This document shows positions 27,864 through 36,132 of a stretch of 50,258 nt of DNA, in pieces. Made by a program: the position numbers and the translations under genes. Within the stretch, counting starts at the first letter, position 1; each line of letters starts with the position of its first letter. The notes beneath the pieces are model-generated. The model saw only the letters and a list, made by a program, of their open reading frames with translations, searched no databases and had not been told where the DNA came from. The stretch is from Actinomyces ruminicola. GTDB lineage: Bacteria; Actinomycetota; Actinomycetes; Actinomycetales; Actinomycetaceae. The stretch covers positions 1-50,258 of the forward strand of contig NZ_FNIM01000018.1 of assembly GCF_900103885.1 (NCBI RefSeq), read 5' to 3'.

Positions 27864-30773
27864 CTACTTCTCGGAGCTCTCGACGGCGACTGTGGCCTCG
27901 GCCCGGCGCTTGCGGTAGCGGCGGATGGCCAGTGCCTCAAGGGCGATCAGGCCGACGCCCAGAGCCGCCAGCACGGCCCAGGTCAGGTACTCCCAGGAGG
28001 CACGCTGCACCGCGGGCTGGCCGTCCTCGTAGATCCACGAGTTGGCCACCGTGTACAGGATGTTGTGCGCGGACTCCCGCATGGCGATCACACCAGTGGC
28101 GGAGGTGTTCTGCACGGAGTTGACGGTGATGTCGGTGGTGGCGAGCATCATGTCGCCGCCGTTGCGGACAAGCTGGTCGGCGTTCTGGTAGCCGTAGCCG
28201 GCGAAGTAGTCCGTCAGCGTCATGCCGCGGAATCCCCACTCATCGCGCAGCACGGTCTGCTGCAACTCGGGCAGTGCCCCGGCGTAGGTGGTGCCGATGT
28301 AGTTGAAGGCCGTCATCACCGCGCCGGCGCCACCGTCCTTGATGCCGATCTCGAAGGACTTGAGGTAGATCTCACGGATCGCCTGCTCGTTCGACCAGGT
28401 GGCCAGCATGTTGGTGCGGTTGGTCTCCTGGTCGTTGAGCGCGAAGTGCTTGATGAAGGCGTACACGCCCAGCTCTTTGGCGCCCTGGATCTCCTGGGCC
28501 ACCTGGGTACCGGCCAGGACCGGGTCCTCTGAGAAGTACTCGAAGTTGCGACCGGCGTAGGCGTAGCGGTGGGTGTTGGTAGCCGGGGCGTACCAGCCGG
28601 CCACGTCCATGTCGTGGGCCATGGTGCCGATGGCGGTGCCGAACTCGTGGGCCAGCTCCTGGTTCCAGGTGGCGGCCACGGACACGGCCGAGGGCAGGCC
28701 GATGGAGCCCACGCCGGTGAAGTTGTTGTTCAGCGAAGCCGGCCCATCCACGTCCGAGACGCGCACCTTGCCGACGGAGTCGACGGCCACCGAGCCGTAA
28801 CCGCCGTTGGCGATGAGGCTGTTCATGTCCGCGACCGACAGCTGGTCGAGCAGCTGGTCCCACTTCTCATCGTCGTAGTCCAGGCCGTACATGTCGCCCA
28901 GGACCAGGCCATTGTCAGCCCCGGTGGTGGGCATCTCGTCGGCGTCGTCGTCGAAGGCGGTGGAGTCGTAGTTGGAGTTGGCTACGAAGGCCGCCTGGTA
29001 CTCCGCAGACATCTCCAGGCTGGCCGGGGCGGCCGTAGCCTCCTCGTAGTTGGCGAAGGCGTCGGCGCGGGAGAGATAGGTGACGTCTCCGGCAGCGGCG
29101 TCGAACTGGTTGGTGGCGGCTACGACGTCACCGGCGTGAGTGTTGTCCTCGGAGTCGTAGGTGATGGTCTCGTCAACCGTCACCGTCTGCTCGTCGATCA
29201 CCGTGTGGGAGTCCGAGCGCAGGGAGATCGTGTATTCGCCCTTCTCCAACACGTAGGCCTTGGCTCCCTGGTAGTCGTAGGAGGCCATGTCGTCCTCGTT
29301 GAAGGTGATGGTGACGTTCTCGGAGGCACCGGGCTCCAGCAGTTCGGTCTTTCCATAGGCGACCAGGTTCACCGCGGACTTCTCAATGCCGCCGTTGGTG
29401 TAGGGAGCGGTGTAGTAGACCTCGACGACGTCCTTGCCTGCCACGTCACCGGTGTTGGTGACGGTGACGTCGAAGGAGATCGTGCCGTCGGCGTCGTGGC
29501 TGACCTCGCCCATCTCCTGGGTGAAGGCGGTGTAGCTCAGGCCGTAGCCGAAGGGGTAGACCACCTGCTCGTCATAGTCGATGACGCCTTCGACGGCGGC
29601 GGTCTCGTACCAGCGGTAGCCGACGTAGATGCCCTCGACGTAGTTGACGAAGGCCGGGTAAGTGGTGCCGCCGGTGAAGGGCGAGGACTGGCCGTACTCC
29701 TCCATGTTGGTGTAGGTGAAGTCGCCGAAGTTGTTGGCTGCCGGAGAGGCCTTCAGGTCCGCGACGAAGGTGTCCGGGGTCTTGGCCGAGGGGTTGACCT
29801 CGCCGTCCAGGATCCGGCCGAGGGCATTGAAGCCGACCTGCCCGCCGGGGATCGCCCAGATGATGGCGTCGATGTCCGGGTCGCTGGCAAGGTCGCTCAG
29901 GTCGAAGGCGTTGGCGCCGTTGTAGATCACCACCACGGTCTCGGAGTTGTCCTTGGCCAGCTGGATGAGGTCGCGCTCGGGCGCGGTCAGCTCCAGGTAG
30001 CCCTGCCCGTCGGCGAAGTCGGTCTGGGAGGTGGAGTTGTCCGTGTAGGAGAAGGCGCCGTTGGCCGCCACCTCCGCATTGACGTCCTGGGGCAGGTCGA
30101 AGCCCTCGCCGCCGGAACGGGCGATGGTGACCACGGAGGTGTCGGAGAAGTCCTGAATGGAGGAGACGATGGCGTCGGTGTAGGCCTCGGATGCGGGCTC
30201 GGGCAGGGTCCAGTCGGCGGCGAACATGCCGACCTCGGGCCGCTCGGAGCGATAGTCGGTGTAGAAGTCCGTCAACTCGGTGTTGGTCTCGAAGCCGGCG
30301 TTGTGCAGGCCGTCCAGCAGGGAGGTGGTGGGGTTGTCGGGCGACAGGGACCCCGAGCCGGTGCCGCCGTAGACGGGGTTGGTGGAAGCCCAGCCGAGCA
30401 CGTTGATCGCCGAGCCATCCTCGAGCGGCAGGGTGGCGTTCTCGTTCTTGAGTAGGACCATGCCCTCGTCGGAGATCGTATTGCCGAGCTCCTCAACGGT
30501 GGCCTTGGTCTCGTCGGTGAGGGTACCGGAGCCGGAGGACAGGTCCAGGATGGTCTTCAGGCCGCCGTACATCATGCCGGTGACGGCCACCGCCACCACG
30601 ACCACCGCGGCGATCCAGGTGGTGGAGCGCACGAGCTTGCGGGTGGGCTTGTTGAGCTTGCGTACGGCAATAGTGATGATGAGCGCCGCCAGCAGCGCCA
30701 CGCCGATGGCGATGAGTTGCGGCCGCAGGCTCATCACCACGTTCCAGACGTCGTTCCAGTTGATTGACAACAC
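27864..30773 (-). CDS. Membrane-anchored GH3 glycosidase with permuted domain order
   Basis: About 969 aa. Two N-terminal TM helices (about 18-38 and 52-68) and one C-terminal TM helix followed by a basic tail (RRYRKRRAEA) anchor it; the catalytic region is extracytoplasmic. The order of domains is swapped: the GH3 alpha/beta sandwich comes first (DEGMVLLKNENATLPLEDGS), then an FnIII-like domain (DVVEVYYTAPYTNG), and the barrel last (YAGRNFEYFSEDPVLAG, FIKHFALNDQETNR, nucleophile Asp in GMTLTDYFAGYGY). Reversed GH3 enzymes are known from Ruminococcus and Butyrivibrio. The GTG at 30773 is preferred (AGAGAGG 10 nt upstream); a GTG at 30830 is possible. Confidence 0.85.
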   Translation of the reverse strand: MLSINWNDVWNVVMSLRPQLIAIGVALLAALIITIAVRKLNKPTRKLVRSTTWIAAVVVVAVAVTGMMYGGLKTILDLSSGSGTLTDETKATVEELGNTISDEGMVLLKNENATLPLEDGSAINVLGWASTNPVYGGTGSGSLSPDNPTTSLLDGLHNAGFETNTELTDFYTDYRSERPEVGMFAADWTLPEPASEAYTDAIVSSIQDFSDTSVVTIARSGGEGFDLPQDVNAEVAANGAFSYTDNSTSQTDFADGQGYLELTAPERDLIQLAKDNSETVVVIYNGANAFDLSDLASDPDIDAIIWAIPGGQVGFNALGRILDGEVNPSAKTPDTFVADLKASPAANNFGDFTYTNMEEYGQSSPFTGGTTYPAFVNYVEGIYVGYRWYETAAVEGVIDYDEQVVYPFGYGLSYTAFTQEMGEVSHDADGTISFDVTVTNTGDVAGKDVVEVYYTAPYTNGGIEKSAVNLVAYGKTELLEPGASENVTITFNEDDMASYDYQGAKAYVLEKGEYTISLRSDSHTVIDEQTVTVDETITYDSEDNTHAGDVVAATNQFDAAAGDVTYLSRADAFANYEEATAAPASLEMSAEYQAAFVANSNYDSTAFDDDADEMPTTGADNGLVLGDMYGLDYDDEKWDQLLDQLSVADMNSLIANGGYGSVAVDSVGKVRVSDVDGPASLNNNFTGVGSIGLPSAVSVAATWNQELAHEFGTAIGTMAHDMDVAGWYAPATNTHRYAYAGRNFEYFSEDPVLAGTQVAQEIQGAKELGVYAFIKHFALNDQETNRTNMLATWSNEQAIREIYLKSFEIGIKDGGAGAVMTAFNYIGTTYAGALPELQQTVLRDEWGFRGMTLTDYFAGYGYQNADQLVRNGGDMMLATTDITVNSVQNTSATGVIAMRESAHNILYTVANSWIYEDGQPAVQRASWEYLTWAVLAALGVGLIALEALAIRRYRKRRAEATVAVESSEK

Positions 30774-30949
30774 TGTCGAGACACCTCTCTGTGGTCCTCG
30801 CACGGGTATGCAAGGGATGGGGATGCTCACCGGCGGACAGGTCGCCTAGCCGCCCATACGTGCTGGGAGGCAGGACCGTGACCTGCCGGTGATTGGCATG
30901 CAATCTAATTCCAGCGGATGTTCGCGGGCGTCGTCGCCCCACTCGGCCC

Positions 30950-30976
30950 GATCTGTCGGTTCGAGCGCATAACCTG
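30950..30976 (-). promoter_or_regulatory. Bipartite motif upstream of the permuted GH3 gene
   Basis: On the minus strand: CAGGTTATGCGC-N7-GACAGATC, about 177 nt before the GH3 start. The same motif with identical halves and spacing occurs at 34418-34444 upstream of the lipoprotein GH3 gene, so it is probably a shared operator or promoter. Confidence 0.6.
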
Positions 30977-31018
30977 TCAACTGTCAGTCCAAGATCACGG
31001 AGCCGTTCAGGAGAATCC

Positions 31019-31804
31019 ATGGACACGACACACATACTCATCATGATCGCCACCTACGCGCTCGGCATCATCATGGTGGTGCTGACGCTGCCGCTGCTGC
31101 GCGGTGGGGCTCGCCCGGGCAGGGCACGCATCACCGAGCCCGTTCCCGGGGCGGGAACAGCCACGTACGAGTACCCCGTCCAGAGGCCAAGCGCAGTGGT
31201 CCACATCGCGCTGGGCATCCTGTTCGGCGGTGGCATCCTCCTCCTCGTTCTCCTCAGTCTGCCAGTCGTCGATGATCTGCGGGCCGCCGGGGTCATTGCC
31301 GCTTTGGCACTCCTCTCTATCGGCTACGGCTGCTACTCCCTGGCTGCCTTTCGCAACTGCAGCCTCATCGATGCTCCCACGCTGATCGCCGGCACCGACT
31401 GGCGCGGGCGCGCCCTGCAGATCCCCCACCAGGAGATCGCCTCGTTCTCGGCCACCGGCCAGCGCTCGTCCGTCGTGCAAGATCGCCGCGGGCGGAAACT
31501 GCGGCTCAACATGAACTGGTTCTCCGCACCGAACCTGGCCCTCTACCTGCTGCGGGCCACCGCCGAGGGGCGTTTCCCGGGCAAGCATCCGGGGGACCCA
31601 CGGGAACTCAACCGGGGCCTGAACCGGGTGCAGTCCGCGCTCAACTTCCAGTGCGCCAAGCCCCTACGGGAGGTCCTGCTCCAGGGGCCGGCCGCCAATC
31701 CGGCGGCCTTCCGTCGCGATCCCTCCGCGCCGACGGGCACCGGCTGGACCGGCCCGGAGTATGAGGCCTGGGTCGGCGCGGTCAGCGCCGTCTTCTGGAG
31801 CTAG
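31019..31804 (+). CDS. Unrecognised membrane protein, 261 aa
   Basis: I do not recognise this protein. Three hydrophobic segments occur (about 7-26, 62-80, 88-110), the first N-terminal and likely a membrane anchor, followed by a soluble domain of about 150 residues. That domain has a beta-rich PH-like look (LIAGTDWRGRALQIPHQEIA, RKLRLNMNWFSAPNLALYLL) and a Pro/Gly-rich end. CAGGAGAATCC precedes the ATG. It is divergent from the permuted GH3 gene and the bipartite motif lies between them. A role in that module is possible but not shown. Confidence 0.72.
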   Translation: MDTTHILIMIATYALGIIMVVLTLPLLRGGARPGRARITEPVPGAGTATYEYPVQRPSAVVHIALGILFGGGILLLVLLSLPVVDDLRAAGVIAALALLSIGYGCYSLAAFRNCSLIDAPTLIAGTDWRGRALQIPHQEIASFSATGQRSSVVQDRRGRKLRLNMNWFSAPNLALYLLRATAEGRFPGKHPGDPRELNRGLNRVQSALNFQCAKPLREVLLQGPAANPAAFRRDPSAPTGTGWTGPEYEAWVGAVSAVFWS

Positions 31805-31877
31805 GGCCCGGCCCCCAGAGCGGGCGGTGGTGCCCGCCATGGTGATGATCGCTCGGGCGTCGGTTCGGATACATGGT

Positions 31878-31909
31878 GCGGGCGCGGACAGCTCCCTGTC
31901 CGCGCCCGC
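31878..31909. terminator. Bidirectional hairpin terminator
   Basis: 14-bp perfect GC stem with CTCC loop (31878-31891 with 31896-31909) between the convergent 31019-31804 and lipoprotein GH3 genes. Same loop sequence as the hairpin at 7723-7756. Confidence 0.75.
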
Positions 31910-31933
31910 GCACCGTCCGGTCGGACCGCTTGG

Positions 31934-34339
31934 TCAGTCCTTGATCACCGAGCCGTCCAGGTGCAGGCCGAAGCCGTAGTCGTAGGTGTTGCCGACGGAG
32001 TCCGTGTAGGGAGTCAGGTCCTTCGGGACGTCCTCCTGGTTGGCCTCCACGGTGTCCATGTCCGCGGGGAACTGCACGGGCAGGCGGCCGTTGGACTCGT
32101 GCAGCCCGAGCGCAACCCGGATGAGAGCCTCGTCGGCGACGCCGAAGCCGACGACGATGGCGTCGGCACGCGCCTCGAACTCCGCGGGAATCACCGGGTT
32201 CGTGGCCTTGAGCGCCACGACCACGGGGATGTCCCGGCCCGAGGCCGTCACCGCGTCTGCGGCCCGGTTGAAGGCGTCCAGGTCGGCGCCGTTGGAGATC
32301 GCGGAGCTGGCGCCGTAGTAGGAGCGGTTCTCCCGGCTGCCGTCAGCTAGCACGTCCCCGGAGATCGAGGTGCGCCGGACATTGTCGCCATCGGCGGTGT
32401 AGGTGCCGTACTGGAGGGACAGCGGATACCAGCTGCCCTCTTCTTCGTTCCAGCCCGCCTTGGAGAAGCTGGTGCCGTTGATCGGCGAGCGCATGCCCAC
32501 CAGCACCAGGTCCACATCACTCAGGTCGGGGGCGGTGTAACCGGTGACGCGACCGTCGGCGTCGTACTCGACCTCGTCAGTGACGACCTTCCCGAAGTAC
32601 TGCTCGGCGGTCTCCACGTCGAGTGACGGGCCCTCGGTGTACTCGGCCTCGCTGAAGGCACCGTTGAAGCCGGTGTCGTAGGTCTGCGGGATGTAAACCG
32701 TCTTGTCCGACCAGTCCGCCTCCGGGTCCAGGGTGATGGCGCCGTCATTCTTGAGAGTGACGATGGAGTTCAGCTGCGCCTCCTGGCCGGCCGTCACCTT
32801 GTCCTGCGAACCCACCTGCTCTTGGGAGGCGGCCAGGTCCAGGAAGGGGTTGTCGAAGGCGCCGATGTTGAAGGACATGGTCAGGATGCGGGAGGCGGAC
32901 TGCTGCCAGCGAGTGCGGGCGTCCACGTCCAGCTCCCCGGCCTCATAGGCGGACTGCCACATGTCGTAGGCGGCCAGCACCGGAGCGGCATCGTTGTTGC
33001 CGCCGAACATGTCGGTGCCGTTCTTAATGATCTCGAAGTGGCGCTCCTCGACGCTCAGATCCTCCGCACCCCAACCGGTGGCGATCACCGGTTCGTCGGG
33101 GTCAGTGGTGGCGCGGGTGACGCCCCAGTCGGTGACCACCACGCCCTCGTAGGAATTGTCCTCGCGCAGCGCCGTCAGCTTGCCGTCGTCGTAGGAGGAG
33201 CCCATCCGCTGGGTGTACTCGGGTTCGCCGTCGGGACCCAGGGTGATGGAGTAGGAGGTCATTACGGCCGCGGAGTCCAGCGCCTGCTGGAACACGGACC
33301 AGTGCTCGGCGGAGTTGCCGCCCACCATGACCTCGTACTTTCCCGCGTTGGTGTGGGATTCGCGCCCGCCCTCGCCGGCACCGTCCCCGGGCCAGTGCTT
33401 GATCATGGTGGCTACGGAGTCAGTGCCCCAGCCCGTGTCGCCGCCGTCCTCGGCGTAGGTGCCCTGGAAGCCGGCGACGTAGTTGGCTGCCATGGTCCCG
33501 GCCATTTCGGCGTCCTCACCAAAGGTGCCGGACACGCGCAGCCACCGGGGCTCGGTGGCCAGGTCGATCTGTGGAGACAGGGCGGTGCCGATACCGAGGC
33601 TCTTGTACTCCTGTGAGGCCATCTGCCCGAACTGGAGCACCGTGTCGGGGTCGAAGGTGGCGGCCAGCCCCAGCGAGCTGGGCCAGCTGGAAATCTCGCC
33701 GACCTCGGTGAAGGAGCCGTCTCCGGAGGCGTCCGAGCGCGGGTCGGAGGAGAAGTTGACGGGGATGTAGGGGGTGTCCGCGGAGCCCAGGGTCTCCACG
33801 TAGGCCTGCATCTGGTTGACCCACTGCACGTTAGCGGTCACGTCCGAGCTGCCCGCATTGAGCACAGCCCGCAGGTAGGACTCGGACAGGTACTCCTGCT
33901 GCTCGGCCGTAAGCCCCTCCTCGGGGGCGCGCTCGTGGGAGGAGAAGAGCATCAGCCCCGCCATCTGCTCCTTGGACAGGCCGGTGGCGTAGTCGGCGGC
34001 GCGCTTGCTGCCCTCCAGGCGCCAGTCCTCGGCCGGGTCGAGCTCGCCGTCGCCGTCTAGGTCCTTGAAGGCGTAGGTGTAGTCGCCGTCGACCTGCTCA
34101 ATGATGCTCATGCCGCCGTCGGCCGAGAAGCTCAGCACCTGGCCGCCGTTCGGGTTGACGACCCGGGTGAAGTAGGTCTGCCCGTCATCCAACTCTTGCG
34201 TGATGTAGGTGTTGCCGTTGTTGTCCAATCCGGGGGATGCGGTCGCATCGGCGGTGGATCCGCCGGAGGCGCATCCCGTCAGGGCCAGGGCTGCCGCGAC
34301 GGTTGCCACGGTCAGACCCCTTCCGTATGCGATCTTCAT
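31934..34339 (-). CDS. Lipoprotein GH3 glycosidase
   Basis: 801 aa with a lipoprotein signal peptide (LALTGC, Cys23), so an extracytoplasmic lipid-anchored GH3 enzyme. The barrel is first (MLFSSHERAPEEGLTAEQ ... LSPQIDLATEPRWLRVSGTFG, MIKHWPGDGAGEGGRESH with K/H, and nucleophile Asp in GVVVTDWGVTRATTD), followed by the sandwich domain (SIVTLKNDGAITL). No FnIII-like third domain is evident; the protein ends with NTYDYGFGL, as in exo-acting two-domain GH3 enzymes. AAGGAGAG lies 5 nt before the ATG at 34339. With the cytoplasmic and membrane GH3 genes it makes a three-compartment glycoside-degrading set. Substrate unknown. Confidence 0.88.
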   Translation of the reverse strand: MKIAYGRGLTVATVAAALALTGCASGGSTADATASPGLDNNGNTYITQELDDGQTYFTRVVNPNGGQVLSFSADGGMSIIEQVDGDYTYAFKDLDGDGELDPAEDWRLEGSKRAADYATGLSKEQMAGLMLFSSHERAPEEGLTAEQQEYLSESYLRAVLNAGSSDVTANVQWVNQMQAYVETLGSADTPYIPVNFSSDPRSDASGDGSFTEVGEISSWPSSLGLAATFDPDTVLQFGQMASQEYKSLGIGTALSPQIDLATEPRWLRVSGTFGEDAEMAGTMAANYVAGFQGTYAEDGGDTGWGTDSVATMIKHWPGDGAGEGGRESHTNAGKYEVMVGGNSAEHWSVFQQALDSAAVMTSYSITLGPDGEPEYTQRMGSSYDDGKLTALREDNSYEGVVVTDWGVTRATTDPDEPVIATGWGAEDLSVEERHFEIIKNGTDMFGGNNDAAPVLAAYDMWQSAYEAGELDVDARTRWQQSASRILTMSFNIGAFDNPFLDLAASQEQVGSQDKVTAGQEAQLNSIVTLKNDGAITLDPEADWSDKTVYIPQTYDTGFNGAFSEAEYTEGPSLDVETAEQYFGKVVTDEVEYDADGRVTGYTAPDLSDVDLVLVGMRSPINGTSFSKAGWNEEEGSWYPLSLQYGTYTADGDNVRRTSISGDVLADGSRENRSYYGASSAISNGADLDAFNRAADAVTASGRDIPVVVALKATNPVIPAEFEARADAIVVGFGVADEALIRVALGLHESNGRLPVQFPADMDTVEANQEDVPKDLTPYTDSVGNTYDYGFGLHLDGSVIKD

Positions 34340-34417
34340 CGATCTCTCCTTGCAGGGTTTCACAGGGACATCCACCATCATATGAGATGCAGATCACCCT
34401 GACGGAGGCGCGGGCGT

Positions 34418-34444
34418 GATCTGTCAACCGCGGCGCATAACCTG
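34418..34444 (-). promoter_or_regulatory. Bipartite motif upstream of the lipoprotein GH3 gene
   Basis: Minus strand: CAGGTTATGCGC-N7-GACAGATC, ending 78 nt before the GH3 start codon and lying between that gene and divergent trpB. Identical halves and spacing to 30950-30976. Confidence 0.6.
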
Positions 34445-34509
34445 CACCGAGACCGCGGCGCTCCCGAACACGCCGCCACGGTCCCGCGATTTGAGACACC
34501 CGGGCCTGC

Positions 34510-34540
34510 TTTTGCCCGCCGACGGGAACGCCCCTACCCT
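34510..34540 (+). promoter_or_regulatory. Possible promoter of the stand-alone trpB gene
   Basis: TTTGCC (34511-34516) and TACCCT (34535-34540) are separated by 18 nt, about 47 nt before the start codon. Weak match; offered as the most plausible promoter in this gap. No Trp-rich leader or attenuator is seen here. Confidence 0.3.
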
Positions 34541-34587
34541 CACGCACGCGACCGCCGTCGGGCGGTGGAGACAGCAAGGAGGCACCC

Positions 34588-35913
34588 ATGCGCACCCCCG
34601 CCGAATCAGACACCGTCCTGCCCGGGGCGGCCCCCACCGCCAACCGCGTGCCCACCGGGCCGCTCGGACCCGACGCCCCGGGCTACACGCCTCCCCCGCC
34701 CGGTGCGGACGTGCCGCGCGAGACGCTCCTGCCCGCCTACTTCGGGCGCTTCGGCGGCCAGGAGGTCCCCGCCGAGCTGCTGCCCGCCCTTGACGAGCTC
34801 GAGGCCGCGTACGCCGAGGCCGTAGCCGACCCCGCCTTCGAGGCGGAGCTGGAGGATCTGCGCGCCACCTACCTGGGCCGGGAGACCCCCATCTTCGAAT
34901 GCCGTCACCTGCCGCTGACCGGCGGCGCCCGCATCCTGCTCAAGCGTGAGGACCTGGCCCATGGCGGCGCGCACAAGGGGAACAACGCCCTTGGCCAGGC
35001 ACTGCTGGCCAAGCGCATGGGCAAGCGGCGCCTGATCGCGGAGACCGGCGCCGGCCAGCACGGCACCGCCACCGCCATGGTGGCCGCGCTGATGGGCATG
35101 GAGTGCACCATCTACATGGGCGCGCACGACGTCGAGCGCCAGCGCCCGAACGTGGAGCGCATGAAGCTGATGGGCGCCACCGTGGTTCCGGTAGCCGCCG
35201 GGCAGGCGGGCCTGAAGGACGCGATCGACGCCGCCCTGGCGGAGTGGTGCACCCGTCTGGAGGACACCTTCTACCTGATGGGGTCGGCCACCGGACCGCA
35301 CCCCTTCCCCACGATCGTGCGGCACTTCCAGCAGGTCATCTCCGCCGAGTCCCGCCGCCAGGTGCTCGCGCGCTACGGCACTCTGCCCGACGCCGTGATC
35401 GCCGCCGTCGGCGGGGGGTCCAATGCGATCGGCGCCTTCGCCGCCTACCTGGATGACCCCTCCGTGCAACTGATCGGCGTGGAGCCTGCCGGACGAGGCC
35501 TGGCCACCGGTGAGCACGGCGCCCCCATCAACGCCGGCCGCACCGGAGTGCTGCACGGCATGCGCTCCTTCGTCATGCTCGACGACGACGGCACCGTCCT
35601 GCCCTCCCACTCGGTCTCCGCCGGGCTCGACTACCCGTCGGTGGGACCCGAGCACGCTTATCTGGCGGACACCGGGCGGGCCGAGTACGTGGCCGTCACC
35701 GACGCCGAGGCGCTGGAGGCCTTCCGCCTGTTGAGTCGGCACGAGGGCATCATCCCGGCCATGGAGTCGGCGCACGCGGTCGCCCAGGCGCTCAAGCTCG
35801 CCCGCGAGCACGCCGAGCGGACGCCCGGCGAGCCCGCACCGCTGCTGCTGGTGAACCTGTCCGGCCGGGGCGACAAGGACATGGACGAGGTGCGTGAGCA
35901 CCTGACGCTCTAG
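34588..35913 (+). CDS. trpB: Tryptophan synthase beta subunit, stand-alone copy
   Basis: Catalyses PLP-dependent condensation of indole and serine. The PLP lysine is K130 in [23 protein letters not shown] carries the catalytic Glu, and [17 protein letters not shown] binds the phosphate. It is a full-length TrpB1-type subunit (441 aa) with a Pro-rich N-terminal extension of about 45 residues. It diverges from the fusion copy (e.g. [11 protein letters not shown] here, [11 protein letters not shown] there), so it is not a recent duplicate. AAGGAGG is 7 nt before the ATG. It lies upstream of the trpL attenuator, so it escapes that control. Confidence 0.9.
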   Translation: MRTPAESDTVLPGAAPTANRVPTGPLGPDAPGYTPPPPGADVPRETLLPAYFGRFGGQEVPAELLPALDELEAAYAEAVADPAFEAELEDLRATYLGRETPIFECRHLPLTGGARILLKREDLAHGGAHKGNNALGQALLAKRMGKRRLIAETGAGQHGTATAMVAALMGMECTIYMGAHDVERQRPNVERMKLMGATVVPVAAGQAGLKDAIDAALAEWCTRLEDTFYLMGSATGPHPFPTIVRHFQQVISAESRRQVLARYGTLPDAVIAAVGGGSNAIGAFAAYLDDPSVQLIGVEPAGRGLATGEHGAPINAGRTGVLHGMRSFVMLDDDGTVLPSHSVSAGLDYPSVGPEHAYLADTGRAEYVAVTDAEALEAFRLLSRHEGIIPAMESAHAVAQALKLAREHAERTPGEPAPLLLVNLSGRGDKDMDEVREHLTL

Positions 35914-35943
35914 AGCCGTCCGTCTCAAATTCTCGTCACCGAT

Positions 35944-35972
35944 TTGGCACTGCCGGGCTCCCGTTCTACTGT
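35944..35972 (+). promoter_or_regulatory. Promoter of the trp operon
   Basis: TTGGCA (35944-35949) and TACTGT (35967-35972), spacing 17 bp. Only 6 nt separate the -10 box from the trpL ATG at 35979, so transcription should begin at the start codon (leaderless). Confidence 0.75.
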
Positions 35973-35978
35973 TCCCCC

Positions 35979-36044
35979 ATGACCGCGTTCCGTACCCGCC
36001 AGTGGTGGTGGCTCCCCAATGGGCGAGCCACTCACGCCGCATAG
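35979..36044 (+). CDS. trpL: trp leader peptide TrpL (21 aa, three consecutive Trp)
   Basis: ATG ... TAG encodes MTAFRTRQWWWLPNGRATHAA. The three adjacent Trp codons (36003-36011) are the sensor of tryptophanyl-tRNA supply, the same WWW arrangement reported for Streptomyces and coryneform trp leaders. There is no ribosome binding site; the -10 box is 6 nt away, so the mRNA probably starts at the AUG. Stalling at the Trp codons lets downstream stem 2-3 form instead of the terminator. Confidence 0.9.
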   Translation: MTAFRTRQWWWLPNGRATHAA

Positions 36045-36085
36045 CCGGCGCCGGATCATAAGAGCTCGCCACCAGGCGGGCTCTT
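36008..36085 (+). promoter_or_regulatory. trp attenuator: pause hairpin, antiterminator and terminator
   Basis: Three mutually exclusive pairings are present. Segment 1:2 is GTGGCT (36008-36013) with AGCCAC (36026-36031). Segment 2:3 is GGCGAGC (36022-36028) with its exact complement GCTCGCC (36064-36070). Segment 3:4 is AAGAGCTCGCC (36060-36070) with GGCGGGCTCTT (36075-36085, one G.U pair), the terminator stem. When the ribosome stalls on the Trp codons, segment 1 is covered, 2:3 forms and the operon is read; when tryptophan is plentiful, 3:4 terminates. No U-run follows, as is common in high-GC genomes. Confidence 0.88.
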
Positions 36086-36132
36086 CGCATTCGGGGCGGG
36101 TTCTGCCGGTGGCACGAACAGGAAGGCACCCC

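Noticed and set aside
28569..30455. 628-codon plus-strand frame inside the permuted GH3 gene
   Set aside because: Val/Gly/Asp/His-rich frame complementary to the real gene; no start signal.
34441..34587. Trp-rich leader or attenuator before the stand-alone trpB
   Set aside because: No Trp codons in a short frame and no competing stems seen.
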